From contig NC_081412.1 in assembly GCF_030272615.1 (NCBI RefSeq), forward strand, positions 674,124,323-674,188,322: a stretch of DNA of 64,000 nt. The letters are read 5' to 3'. The notes beneath the pieces were generated by a model, which made no database searches, was not told the DNA's origin, and saw only the letters and a list, made by a program, of their open reading frames with translations. The DNA comes from Cryptomeria japonica (lineage: Eukaryota > Streptophyta > Pinopsida > Cupressales > Cupressaceae). How positions within the stretch are numbered: the stretch's first letter is position 1; the number at the start of each line of letters is the position of its first letter. A program made the position numbers and the translations under genes. Shown one piece after another: positions 47,401-58,649 of this stretch.

Positions 47401-48410
47401 TCCTTTCTTCTCTCAGCAGGGTTCACTAGGTGTCATTCTGATCCGAATGTCTATATTTTGCGATAGGATGACTCTCACTTGATACTTGTGCTCTATGTTG
47501 ATGATTTGATAATTATAGGGAGTACCACATCCATCATTAGCAAGGTCAAATCTGCTTTGCATGATAGCTTTGCTATGACTGACTTGGGTCTTTTGCACTA
47601 CTTTCTTGGGATAGAGATTTCACAGTCACCTTCTAGGATTACACTATCGCAGCCCAAGTATGCTCTTGATCTACTTGCACGCTTTCATACAATTCATTGT
47701 AAGCCTGCCTCGACTCCCTTTTGTTTAGGAGTCAAGCTTGAGGCTCAGTGTTCTTCTCCACCAGTTGATGTCACTTTGTATTGTCAGCTTGTGGGTAGTC
47801 TCATCTACTTGACCTATACATGCCCTAATATTTCATTTGCAGTTGGCATGGTTTCTTGCTTCATGCAAGAACCACATGAGCTTCATTAGAAAGCCGCCAA
47901 ATGCATCCTCCATCACATCCAGGGTACACATCACTATGGGATTCACTATGCAGCAGGAACAGGACTTCGCCTGGTTGGTTACACAGACTCCGATTGGGCT
48001 GGCGATCTTGATGATCGTAAGTCTACTTCTGGTTACAGTTTTCACCTTGGTTCAGGCCCCATTTGTTGGCAAAGCAAGAAGCAGCATGCTATTGCTCTTT
48101 CTTCGACTGAGGCTGAGTATCAAGGCACTATTAATGCAACGACTGAGACCATTTGGCTTCAGCAGATTCTCACAGAGTTTGGGTTCACCACTCCACGACC
48201 GACAGTTCTACATTGTGACAATCAGAGTGCTATTGTTATCTCTAAGAACCCGATCCAGCACCAGTGGACCAAACACATCGAGATTCATATGCACTATATC
48301 CAAGAGCTGATTCAGGAGCAGGTCATTGATTTGCAATATTGTCCTACAGTGGAGCAGGTTGCAGACATATTCACCAAACCTTTCACCAAGAGAAAGTTCC
48401 AGCAGTTGTG
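44425..48410 (+). pseudogene. copia gag-pol region, broken
   Basis: It starts MSPHKFPPLTPHNYASWKIK, typical of the copia gag N-terminus, and ends with the RNase H/terminal phrase VADIFTKPFTKRKFQQL. All five protein domains are present and in the usual copia order (integrase before RT). It cannot be translated through because of about a dozen breaks. Confidence 0.9.
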
Positions 48411-48724
48411 AGCTCTCTTGGGGGTGCGGGATGTGTCATTAGGGGGAGTCAGCTGACTTCTCCTTCCTCTCTTATGGGGGAACTTTTTCCTCTTTGAGGT
48501 TTTGTCCTTCTTCTTTGAGACTCTTTTGTACATTCATCTCTCTTTTGGTGGGGAGTTTTTTCCCATTGGGTTTTCTCCCTTTCTCCATTTGTGAGAGATT
48601 ACATTGCATAGTTTTTCTTGCATTTGCATATTGTACATGGGTACCTATCATGGCCTAGTAGCCGGGACCCATCTTGCATTGTTGACTTGAGTCTTCATTC
48701 CCCTAAGTTGCACTTAAGCGGGGG

Positions 48725-49175
48725 TGTTGGTGTAAATAAATATTCATTATGGATATTATTACACTTTACTTAAGTTAACTTAGGATAATGCATCTCTTCG
48801 TAGTTTAGATTTGAGACACTTAGGGAAGTGTGCACATAGGGATAGGGCTTGTAGGAGAAATTCCACCTTTTGTGGTGTTGTTTTGTTGTTACACTCCACA
48901 TTCGGTGGGTCATCCACCTCTTGTGGAATATTATATTATTTCTCCTACCTACCCCTAGTATTTCTTACCTACCCTTGTTTCTCATTGAGCCACATGTCAT
49001 GATTGTGTGCTCGTACATCCATATGGCCTTGCCTATATAAGAAGGCCTATATTCATTGTATTGTGGAATCCAGTTGATCATTTTCATATTGATGAGAATA
49101 CAGTTTGTTCTTGTCATTCTTTTGTCTCTATTTTTATACTTTTCATTGTGCCCTTGATCTTGGAAAAATCTCACA
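48725..49175 (+). repeat. 3' LTR of the copia element
   Basis: Same length (451 bp) as the 5' LTR, about 98% identical, preceded by a G-rich polypurine tract and followed by AATAT. Confidence 0.95.
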
Positions 49176-49180
49176 AATAT

Positions 49181-50250
49181 TAATTATCTTGTCCTCAATG
49201 ACCCTTTTTCATTCATATCCTTGGATAGATTACGCAAGCATCCAAATTGTACATTAAAGAAATTTCCTCAAAACAGACAAAGAAATGATGAGAACCTCCC
49301 TGTAGCATATCAATAAGCGGAGTCGAGGTATGTGTGGCAATTTCACCTTAATGTGAAGGCACTTATCACAAACACCCAGCTGATTAGATGTTTCCAGATC
49401 ATTGAAATCATTCCTACAAGCAGAAAACAAAGAAAATATTATGCCCCCAATCCTTTCTCCTCTTAGTCAAGATAGACTTCCTCGAGTTACTCAGAGGGAT
49501 AATAATCAAAAATCAATATAAAAGACAGCACACAAAGAAAATTTCATGCATATATCAATATAAAAATCAGTAATGTTGTTTTGCTTGTGTACTCAGTGAT
49601 AAAACTCTTCAGTAGTTAGGAGACAGGTGTCTAACTCAGAGTGGATGACCAAGTTTCACTGATAGAAATATGGCTTGGTTGATACTGCTTAGGACATGTA
49701 ATATGCTCAGTCAATTACCCTAAGACTAGGACATTGATCAGTTTCAAGCCATGAGGGTTCCAATGAACTAGGATGTCACAAAAGTGACTAAAATATATGT
49801 AAAAGTGAAAACAAAGATGCATGAAAGCGGGAATGCCAATGTTGCATTGATAGATGGAGCGCTTGAGTACAAGAGGTGCCTACTTTCCAAGTTTTTGCCT
49901 ACTTGGCAAAGATTTTTTTTTTACCAAAGTGCTTGTTTACCAGGTTTTCACCAAGGCATTTTATCTCTTTTTTCCTTTTTTAAGATTTTTAGAATTTTTA
50001 GAATTTTTTCAGGACTTTTTCAGATGTACAGGTTGCTAGAGCAGAGAATGCTAAGTGAAAAATTTCTTCAAGTGGATGGTGTTGATTGGTTCACGGAGTT
50101 GTTCTCCTTCCAATGTTGAGAGCTGATAGGTACTAGAGCCAAAGACTAGAATAACAATGTAGGGACCCAACCAGTTGGGTTCAAACTTCCCTTTGTTGTC
50201 TTGAAACTGTTGATTTTTAGGATTTTCTCTCAGAACTAGGTCACCAAACC
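49181..50250 (-). other. Gypsy internal non-coding stretch beside the nested copia
   Basis: It lies between the copia insertion and the end of integrase. No gene is supported. The 111-codon plus-strand frame at 49784 is T-rich and unlikely to be real. Confidence 0.5.
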
Positions 50251-50258
50251 TGAAATTC

Positions 50259-53200
50259 TCATTGTCGAACCTTCTTTTTATATCCTCTAGACATTCTCTT
50301 TTGATGCACTCTTAGATGATCAAATACCACTTGCCGACATATATCCAGCAACTCAAGTTCTTGCAATCTAGATATTCTATAGTCTTCATCAGTAACAAGA
50401 ACTTGCAAAGAAACTCTTAAAGATGGTATTTCTACTTTAATAGGTAATACTGCTTCGGATCCATACACCAAAGAAAAAGGTGTAGCCCCAGTAGGTGTTC
50501 TGATACTTATTCAATAAGCCTATAATGCAGGATTGAGCTACAAATGCCAATCCTTCCCGGATTTGTTTACTATTCTGTGTAAGATAGTCAGTAGGTTTCT
50601 TTTAGATGCTTCAGCTTGTCCATTAACTTGAGGGTAATATATGGATGAACAGTGTTGTTTGATTTTAAATTTTTCACACATCTCATCTAGATCTTTATTC
50701 TTGGATTGTCCTCCATTGTCGATCACAATAGATGAAGGTATACCATACCTGCAAATGATATGGTTTAGGATTAACAGAGCTACTTGTTTACCGGTCACTT
50801 TGATGAGCAGAACCACTTCTACCCACATAGTGAAGTACTCAGTGGAAGTTATAATAAACTTGTGTATATTAGATGATACAGGATATATTTGGCCAATGAG
50901 ATCAAACGCCCATTGCTGAAAAGGCCAATGTGTGATGAAGGGTATGAGATCCCTAGTAGGAGCATGTATGAGATTCCCATGTAGCTAACAATTCTCACAA
51001 GTTTTAGAAAACTTTATAACATCTTTCTTCATGTTTGGCCAGTAGTAGCTAGCCCTTACTACTTTCTGAGATAAAGTTAGAACATTCAAATGAGATCCAC
51101 AAATACCTTCATGGACTTCCAATAACGCATGTTGGGACTCTTCAGTTTCTAGACACCTAAGAAAAGTACTATCCAAACCTCTCCTAAATAGATCGTTAGT
51201 GATGATGATGTACTATGAAGCATTTCGGGTTAGGTTCTTTTTTTCATTATAGGTAATATTTTCAGGGATAATTTGGTCACATAGATAAGAGTAAATGTGG
51301 ATGTAACGAGATGAGTCATGTCCAATCATAGAATAGACCATTTGGGTCTTAGGAGAATCATAGTCAGGGTAATGTAACTCTTCCACCAAGAATACAAAGT
51401 GAAAATTAGATTCTTGCAACTCTGGTATGGATGCAAAGGTGGCCATAGCATTTGCTGCTCTGTTTGCTAATCTAGGGATCTATTGAAATGATACAAAAGC
51501 AAAATGCTTCTTGAGATCATCAACCATTCTCTTATAAGGCATCAGTTTCTCATCTCGAATCTGATATGTATCATTTATTTGATGATTAGTTGAGAATCTT
51601 CATAGATGTGTAATTCAACAACCTTCCATTCGATAACTAGCTTGATCTCGTTTACCGAAGCTTCATACTGTACAATGTTGTTTGTGCAATGGAAAATAAT
51701 CTTGTAAGCCTTCGAGATTGAATATTTCTGAGGAGTAACAAAAATTATTCTAGCACTAGAACCATGTTGAGTGAAAGGCCCATCAAAGAACATCTTCTAT
51801 GATTGTTGAGTAAGGTGCATTATTGATTCATCTGGAAATTCTATATGCAGAGGTTGAGTGTCTTCAAGTCGAGCATCGACAAGTTGATCTACAATTACCT
51901 TTCCTTTGGTGGCTTTGCATTCCACATATTCAATATCAAACTTTGTAAGAACCATGACCCATTTTGCCAATCTTCGAGTAAGTGTTGCTTTGCTGAGAAG
52001 ATATTTGAGTGGATCAATCTTAGCCACTAGCTTGATGCAATGTGCTAACATGTAGTGTCTCAATTTTTGTGATGCAAATACTAATGCCAAGCATACTTTT
52101 TCTATTATAGTATAGTTCATTTCATAATACACCAAAGTTCTGCTGATATAATATATAGCTCTCTCTTTTTTATTTTCATCTTGTTGTGCCAGAAGTGCCC
52201 CCAATGATGATTCAGTAGCTGATATGTATAAAATCAATGGTTTGCCCTAAATTGGCGGCATCAATATTGGTGGATTAGACAAGTATTCCTTGATTTTCTG
52301 AAGGTGTTGTTCACATTCTTGAGCCCATTTGTATATTACTCCTTTCCTCAATACTTTTGTGAAAGGTTGAGCTTTGTCTACTAGCTAAGAAATAAAACGT
52401 CTGATTGATTAGAGACGTCCCTGTAAACTTCTCATTTGAGTGATGTTCTTCAGAGGTGGTATTTCCATTATAGCTTGGACCTTCTCGGGATCAACCTCAA
52501 TTCCCTTCTTTGAAATGATGTAGCCAAGTAATTTCCCTGATGTTACCCCGAATGTACACTTTTTTTGGATTTAGCTAGAGTTTGAATTTTTTCATTCTAT
52601 CTAGTATGAGGCCTAGCTCTTGAATATGCATGGATCTCTTCATATTCTTTACTAAGGTGTCATCAACATAGTCTTCCATGTTTTTATGCATCATGTCATG
52701 AAATATAGTAGTTACAGCCCTTTGGTAAGTTGCTCTTGCATTCTTTAGCCCAAATGGCATGACGTTCTAGCAAAAGGTTCCCCATGCATAGGTGAAAGAT
52801 GTTTTTTCTTGATCCTCGGGAGCTAATTTGATCTGATTATAACTGGAGAATCCATCCATTAGTGAGTATATCTCATACCCAACAGTCATATTGACTTTCA
52901 TATCAATGTTTGGCAATGGAAATTCATCCTTCGAACAAGCTTTGTTGAGATATCTGAAGTTTGTGCAAACCCTAATAGATTTGTCTACCTTTGACACAAG
53001 TACTATGTTTGAAATCCATTATGCTTTGTCTATAGCTCTAATAAATCCAGCTTTTAGTAGTTTTTCTAGCTTAGCCTTGACTAGCAATGCCACGTGAGGG
53101 TGCATCTTACGAAGTTTTTGCTTGACTGGTTTAACTCCTAGTATGATAGAAAGTTGGTGCATGATAAGATAAGATCAGGATCCAGGCCTGGCATGTCAAA

Positions 53201-53512
53201 GTATGTCCATGCAAAATTGATCTTCTTTTCTGAAAAGAGATTAGTGAAATCTTTCAATTCTTCTGCTGATAGTGATTGAGCTAACTGAATGATGTGTGGT
53301 GTCTCTTGACTCCTAATGTTCACTGGCTGAGTTGCCTCGATCAATATAGAAGACCTCTCTTGGAAGTGACTTGGCAGCATATCAAGTATCTCACCTTCAG
53401 GCGCCTCAAAGAGGTTTTCACCCTTAGGTATGTCCTTTATTTTCTCTTTTTTAGATTCTGACACCGCCACAATGTGGTTTTCGCCATCAGATCTTTTATT
53501 TTTATTTTTCAA
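50259..53512 (-). pseudogene. gypsy pol region (RT, two RNase H, integrase), broken
   Basis: Read on the minus strand from 53512: a protease/RT linker (FAWTYFDMPGLDP), RT (SIRVCTNFRYLNKA, MPFGLKNARATYQ, YVDD, 52997-52575), RNase H (52237-51797, ATESSLGALLAQQDENKKE), a second RNase H-like domain (51793-51575, MFFDGPFTQHGSSARI), the integrase zinc-binding region (51176-50985, ASYYWPNMKKDV), integrase core (50828-50538, YGIPSSIVIDNG) and its C-terminal part (50471-50259, MVYGSEAVLPIKVE). The double RNase H points to the Tat lineage. It is broken in about ten places. Confidence 0.85.
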
Positions 53513-53842
53513 TTTAACTCTTTCTTTGTGATTAATTCCTCTTTTGTAATAAATTAATTCCTTTTTTTAATGATTAATGGAAAATTTATTAATTAATTAA
53601 ATATGCTAGGATATTTAATAAATTAAATAGGATAATTGATCAAAATGATTTTCTTGAAATGAATCAATTAATTAAATAAATATTTAATTAATATAGAATA
53701 ATTGATTTGCCATGTGACATTAATGACTGAAGGATTCATTAATTGAGTTCTCAAGATTGATTTAATTGTGTTTGGTTAGGACCTTGGTGGTGTTGTCAAG
53801 AATAGGGGCCCATGGTTTAGATGACCATTTTTAGGGTATTAC
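53495..53842 (-). repeat. Part of the gypsy 5' LTR, truncated
   Basis: It matches 38490-38847 closely. At 53495 it passes directly into pol-coding sequence, so the primer-binding site, leader and gag are missing, presumably by an internal deletion. Confidence 0.8.
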
Positions 53843-53844
53843 AA

Positions 53845-54780
53845 TATAAATGGAGGGATTGATATCAAGAGAGGGAGAGAGGGAGAAATGGGGATAGAAA
53901 GGAGAGATAGAGAAATAAATATAACTTGGAAAAAATTATGGGTGATATATATATATAAAGGGAGAGATAGAAGGACAGAGGAAGAGGGATAGGTAAAAAT
54001 AGGGATAGAAAGAGGGAGAAAATAGAGAAGAGAGAGAAGTAGAGAGATATAAAAGGAGGGAGTTATATCAAGACAGGGAGAGACCTAGAGTGATGGAGAT
54101 AAATAGAGAGAGATGAGGATAGAAACAAGAGACAGATAAATAAATATAACTTGGAAAAGATTTAGGGTGAGAGAGAGGGAGATAAATATATACAAAGGGA
54201 GAGATGGAAGGAGAGAGGAAGAGGGAGAGATAAATAGAGATAGAAAGAGGGAGACAATGAAACACTCAAGAGATGGACACATAGAAATATGAAGATATTG
54301 GAAGTGATATATAGAGAGAGGTAGAAGGATATAGAGAGAGTAGGAGAGATGGAATTAATAAAAAAGAGATAGAGATAGAGATATAGATAGAGAGGAAGAG
54401 GGGGAGATGGGAAGATATAGCTAGAGGGAGCAAGAGAGAGGATAAGGAGGTAATATAGAGGTAAAGGAGGTTAGAGAGAAAAAGAGAGTGGGGAGAGATA
54501 GAGCTAGAGATAGGGAGGGAGAAACAAGGACTGTGTGTGAAAATGTGAGACATGTTGAGATAGAAATGGGGAGGAGTAACAAGGGTTGTGTGAGCAAGAA
54601 AGAGAGAGATAGATAGATGATAGAGAAATAATGAGATAAAAAAACCAAGAGTGACACAAATATATGGAGAGAGAGTGAGAGAGCGAGTGATAAAGAGAGA
54701 GAGATTTCTATATGGAGAGGGAGATGGAGAGGAAGATAGAGAGATAGAAAGAGATATAGAGATAAATTAAATGTATTATA
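53845..54780. repeat. Purine-rich degenerate GA/GATA repeat block
   Basis: More than 900 bp dominated by GAGAGATAGAGA-type sequence. A larger duplication of about 223 bp is visible from the phrase ATAAATATAACTTGGAAAA at 53915 and 54138. It begins directly beside the gypsy 5' LTR. Confidence 0.85.
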
Positions 54781-56250
54781 TATATTAAAATCAAAATTCA
54801 AAATATACTTGTTCTACAATAAATTAAAATTTTTAACATAAAATTAGTAATTATAAATTAATTTTATTCTAATGAAATTTAACTATTATTCATGAGCATG
54901 TGGATACTAGGGCACCTCCCCAAGAAACCCTTGTTAATCAAGATACTCATGGCCAGGTCAATGCACAACCTTCCTTCCCAGACCTCAATGCTCTACCAAG
55001 AATGCATGCTACAAATGAAGTTGATGATGCAACAAGTACTTCTTTCCTGCCGCCTGCACAAGAAATTGGTGCACCTCAGGAAAATCATAGAGAGAATGAG
55101 GTTGAATTGCAAGAAATGGAGGAGTAGAGCATAGATGGGTATGTGTAGGATCATGGTGGGGTAAACAGGTCCTTAAGTGGCAATGAGAATTAGAAAACAA
55201 AGATAGGGAACTTGACATAAAAATTTGAATAAGCTACCAACATTATTTCAAAAATATGTAACAATAGAATTTGTAGCAAATTGAAGTTAGTTTCTAAGAT
55301 GCCAGTTTTTTTTCTAAAAAAAATAAATCTGTTTGACTAAAATTTGAAATTTCAATGTAGTGGTACACAACTTTCAAGAAAAAGATAAGAAGCGGGTGTC
55401 TGTCTAACCACCCTAATCACAATCAAATCATAATTTTTTTTATAATATTTTAGTTATAAGTAGGAGACTTGTGTCCAAATGTGACACATATTTTTTTGTA
55501 TTTTTTAAAATAGTAAATTAATTATGATTTGTTTACTACAACTTTTTAAAAATATAAAAGACTCGCATGTCTAACCACCATAACTTGGTCAAAACTTTAT
55601 GAGATTTTTTTTTTTTTTAATCCTATATTATATGAAGCATAGAATGTGACACATATTTCACATTCAAAAAATGTGATATTGTTTGAAAGTTATAGATATT
55701 TTTCAATTAGTCTATCAATCAAAACTTTAGTCAAATATCGCCACTTTTTGGCCCTCGGTGATCCTGCACATACCGAGATAGTCAATTCATATTTTTGTTG
55801 ATACTTTGGTAAAGGATGAATAATTATCTCTTTACGACTATATTCGACTTCAGCTATTACGAGTTGGCCATTTTGTTATGTAACTATTCAAGAATATTCT
55901 TTGGGATAATTTATGACCATCCTAAAATAAGTAAATTTTGGCATTGTATAAAGGAAATGTAAAATTAGTAGTTAGGTTAGAAATAGAAAACATTATAGGC
56001 AGTTTGGATAAGGTTTTGAAGACTTGATATAATTCAAGATATAACCAGAGGTTTTCTTTCTAATTCTTTCCTAGCAGTATGCTCTTTGAACCAAATTTTG
56101 TACAATTATGTTATATTAATATATATTAGTGGTTCGCCACTTTTGCAAAAAAAAAACTTTTAATTATTATTTGTAATTTCATAGAAAGACATAAATAATT
56201 AAAAATATATTTTAAACTTGCATATAAATTAAAAATTAAAATACAATTAA
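54781..56250. other. Mostly non-coding stretch with one short open relic
   Basis: A plus-strand frame at 54900-55127 (about 75 codons, MDTRAPPQETLVNQDTHG and a glutamate-rich end) has protein-like composition but no known domain. The rest, 55200-56250, is AT-rich without recognisable genes. Confidence 0.4.
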
Positions 56251-57420
56251 CTAAATGCAAAGTTGAATATGCTCAAAGAAATGAAGTTAAGCCCTTACCG
56301 GCCCTTAAAAGTAAAAGTAACCCCAAATCCTTGACTAGTCCTAATGTGCATGTTGTGTCTAATACAAAAATTGAAGATGAGAGGATGTCAGATGAGATGG
56401 TTATGGACTAGCGTGACCTTCAAGGGCTGGAAGATGAGCTAGAGTATAGGCCCTCTGATGAAGAGGATCCCCCCTTGAAGGTCACTCCTCGCACTAATAG
56501 GAGCAAAAAGTGTAAACCCCCCTGTAAAGGCAGCCAAAAAGAACAAAACCCCTCTTCCCTAGGAGACAAGTAATGATAGCTTTAAAAAGAAAAAGGTGGG
56601 GAAGTATGTAGATCTTAATGATAACGGGAATAAGGAGATTAATTTGGATATCACCCTCAACTTGGACCAGGTGGACCCTAATAATAGTAAAAGTGATACA
56701 GTGGATATTGACATGTTATTGGCTAACTCCACTTCTGGTCAGGAGAAGTGCTTTCATTGGGTGATTAGTGAAATATTCATCCTCAAATAGGGAATAAATG
56801 GTATTATTAATACCTTCATTGAGACCCTAATTCCTAATAGATAAGCTCCTAAAATGACCCATAAATTGACTGTAGATATTAAAGTCATGAAAATAGAGCA
56901 CGAATCTAGAATTGCCAGTTTGAAGAAAGAATTGGTAGACATTAAGGGTAGTCTCAAGAATTTGGTTGAGATAAGTAAAAAAGCTATGAATAACATTGTT
57001 GAAGGCCTCAAAAAGATGAATGAGAAAATTATAATCCATAAAGCTCAATCGATCAATAGTATTCTGAAGGTGCAGGCTTCTATAGGCCTATCTACTAGGA
57101 CCAAGTGTAGGAATAAAGAGAAAAGTACCACAAGGAGCATCATGGAGGAGTTGGAAGACATCAATAAGAACTTCATTGAGAAAAAATATGAGCTCTTAGG
57201 AGCTTTTGTTTACCTTTATGTTGGTTTGCCGGAGTACTTAGTGTTGTTTTTTAGTTGGGCTCTATGGGGTTTTGCCCCTATTTATTTTTCTATTTGGTTG
57301 TTGGTTCTAGACTTTATCACTATTATTTTTCTTTTTCTATACTTGGATTTGGGTTTCAAGTCCCTATAAAACCCATTTTATCTTAATCAAATATTTTGTT
57401 TGTTGTCTAAGAGAAACATG
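56250..57420 (+). pseudogene. Coiled-coil coding relic, possibly LINE ORF1
   Basis: Plus-strand open pieces at 56596-56790 and 56854-57369 share a frame and are separated by two stops (at about 56788 and 56842). Before them is another protein-like stretch with stops (GLEDELEYRPSDEEDPP in another frame, about 56430). The main part is a lysine/glutamate-rich likely coiled coil (ESRIASLKKELVDIKGSLKN). The end (WALWGFAPIYFSIWLL, then LYLDLGFKSL and an AAAACCCATTTTATC tail) resembles tails of plant LINE copies. The identity is uncertain. Confidence 0.35.
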
Positions 57421-57600
57421 TCAAAGATGAGCTAACTTATTTGCAATGTAAACTTATTAATGATGAAGATTTGCATGATCAATGGTGACTTCAATTGTAG
57501 TTAAAGCCATTCAAGATTAAAGTCTTCAATTCAAGATTTGCTTTTACTATTCTTAGTTTCTCATCTTCCTTGTAATAAACCTGTAGTTGCATGTGCAACA

Positions 57601-58121
57601 TGTTAGGAAATAATGCTTTAAATCCACATTCTAATAATCTATTTCCTACATAACCCATGAGTGAAAAGTATGCATACAAGCTTAGAGAATCACCATAATG
57701 CAAAGATCAAAATAGACAAGCCAAACGATAACACAAGATATATCCTGGGAAAACCCTCATGAGGGAAAAACCTAGCCTCCAAAAGTATCCATACTCCATT
57801 ATGTTAATCAACCATAAAGCAACATAGTTTTGCAAAGAATACCTCTGAATCATCAAGACCTCCAATGCATTCCCATTTGTCAAAGCATGAATCCACACAT
57901 CACATGCCATGCTTCACAAATGCAAACCTCCAAAGGACTCAATACAATGAATGCCCAAAACTACCAGCCAACCATAACCACTAAATATGTGCTTGTGTAT
58001 ATAGACCGAAGCTCACACAAAAACAACTAGTGGTAAATTAAAACCATGTGCTAACTACCCTTGACCCCACATTTAATATTGGGTACTAAGTTTTCTCTTT
58101 TTAAAATATATTTCCCCAACA
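57601..58121 (-). repeat. LTR-like block, possible solo LTR
   Basis: It starts TGTTAGGAAATAATGC and ends TATTTCCCCAACA, so the ends form the inverted TG..CA pattern with about ten more matching bases. No gene lies inside. The flanking five bases (CAACA and TTAAA) do not match, so the insertion is not proven. Confidence 0.45.
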
Positions 58122-58649
58122 TTAAATAAATATAATATAATAATCCCAATGTTACAATACAACTCATCAAGTGGTCTCAAGAATATTGCCAACCAAACTC
58201 TACATGTTACACACCCATGCGCAACATCAAATGAGTAAATATTACATTACATGTCACAATATAATTTTAGTTCAGTTTATTTTTAGTTCTCCTATTGATG
58301 ATTAATAATTGAAATCTTTTTATCGTTGTTCTTACACATTGAACACGCATTGATAGGATTTCCTAAAATTGAAAGTATGAATACTCTAAGTTTCTCTAAG
58401 TTTCGAACTGCTAATTTTTAGCTTTTTGGATTTGGCAAGATTTTGAATAGATCTTCTATATATGTATGCTGTTATACAATAATTGTCAATGAAAATATAA
58501 AATTAGTTTGCTTTTCTTTATTTTTTCCTTTCTGTATGCATAGTTTTAAGAACAAATTTTTATTGTATGTGATGAATTTTAGTTTCTGATTTTATTTCTC
58601 ATTTTTATAATCAGCATAGTGTAAGAGCTCATTGTTTGAATCCTTCAAT

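Larger units (their letters stand above)
42956..49175 (+). mobile_element. Full-length Ty1/copia retrotransposon, broken
   Basis: 6220 bp with two 451-bp LTRs (42956-43406 and 48725-49175) and a 5-bp target duplication AATAT at 42951-42955 and 49176-49180. The primer-binding site TGGTATCAAAGCC starts at 43407 and a purine tract lies just before 48725. Parts in order: gag with UBN2-like domain (from 44425), zinc knuckle (about 45200), protease (WILDSGASYHMGS, 45394), integrase (about 45960-46540), RT (46930-47890, with YVDD) and RNase H (about 47950-48400). The coding region is broken by roughly a dozen interruptions. The LTRs differ at about 10 of 451 positions, so it is fairly young. It sits inside the gypsy element. 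Confidence 0.95.
38490..53842 (-). mobile_element. Ty3/gypsy retrotransposon, Tat-like, with nested copia
   Basis: A minus-strand element of which matching LTR parts lie at 53495-53842 (5' side) and 38490-38847 (3' side). The 3' LTR is preceded on the minus strand by a polypurine tract (AAAGAGGGGCAAA), then TGTAATACCC. Parts in order: protease/RT linker, RT, RNase H, a second RNase H-like domain, integrase, a long non-coding stretch, an antisense PMD frame, and a repeat-rich 3' region. A second RNase H and antisense extra ORFs are known marks of the Tat lineage. The gag part and most of the 5' leader are missing. The copia at 42956-49175 lies within it. It is broken, with around ten or more breaks in pol. 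The true outer end of the 3' LTR may lie further left, toward 37.6 kb. Confidence 0.75.

Noticed and set aside
47837-48310. 157-codon plus-strand frame
   Set aside because: It is an out-of-frame reading of the copia RNase H region.
49784-50119. 111-codon plus-strand frame
   Set aside because: It is phenylalanine-rich from T-runs in the non-coding part of the gypsy element, with no recognisable domain.
54068-54801. Several minus-strand frames rich in serine, leucine and isoleucine
   Set aside because: They arise from the purine-rich simple repeat and have no protein character.
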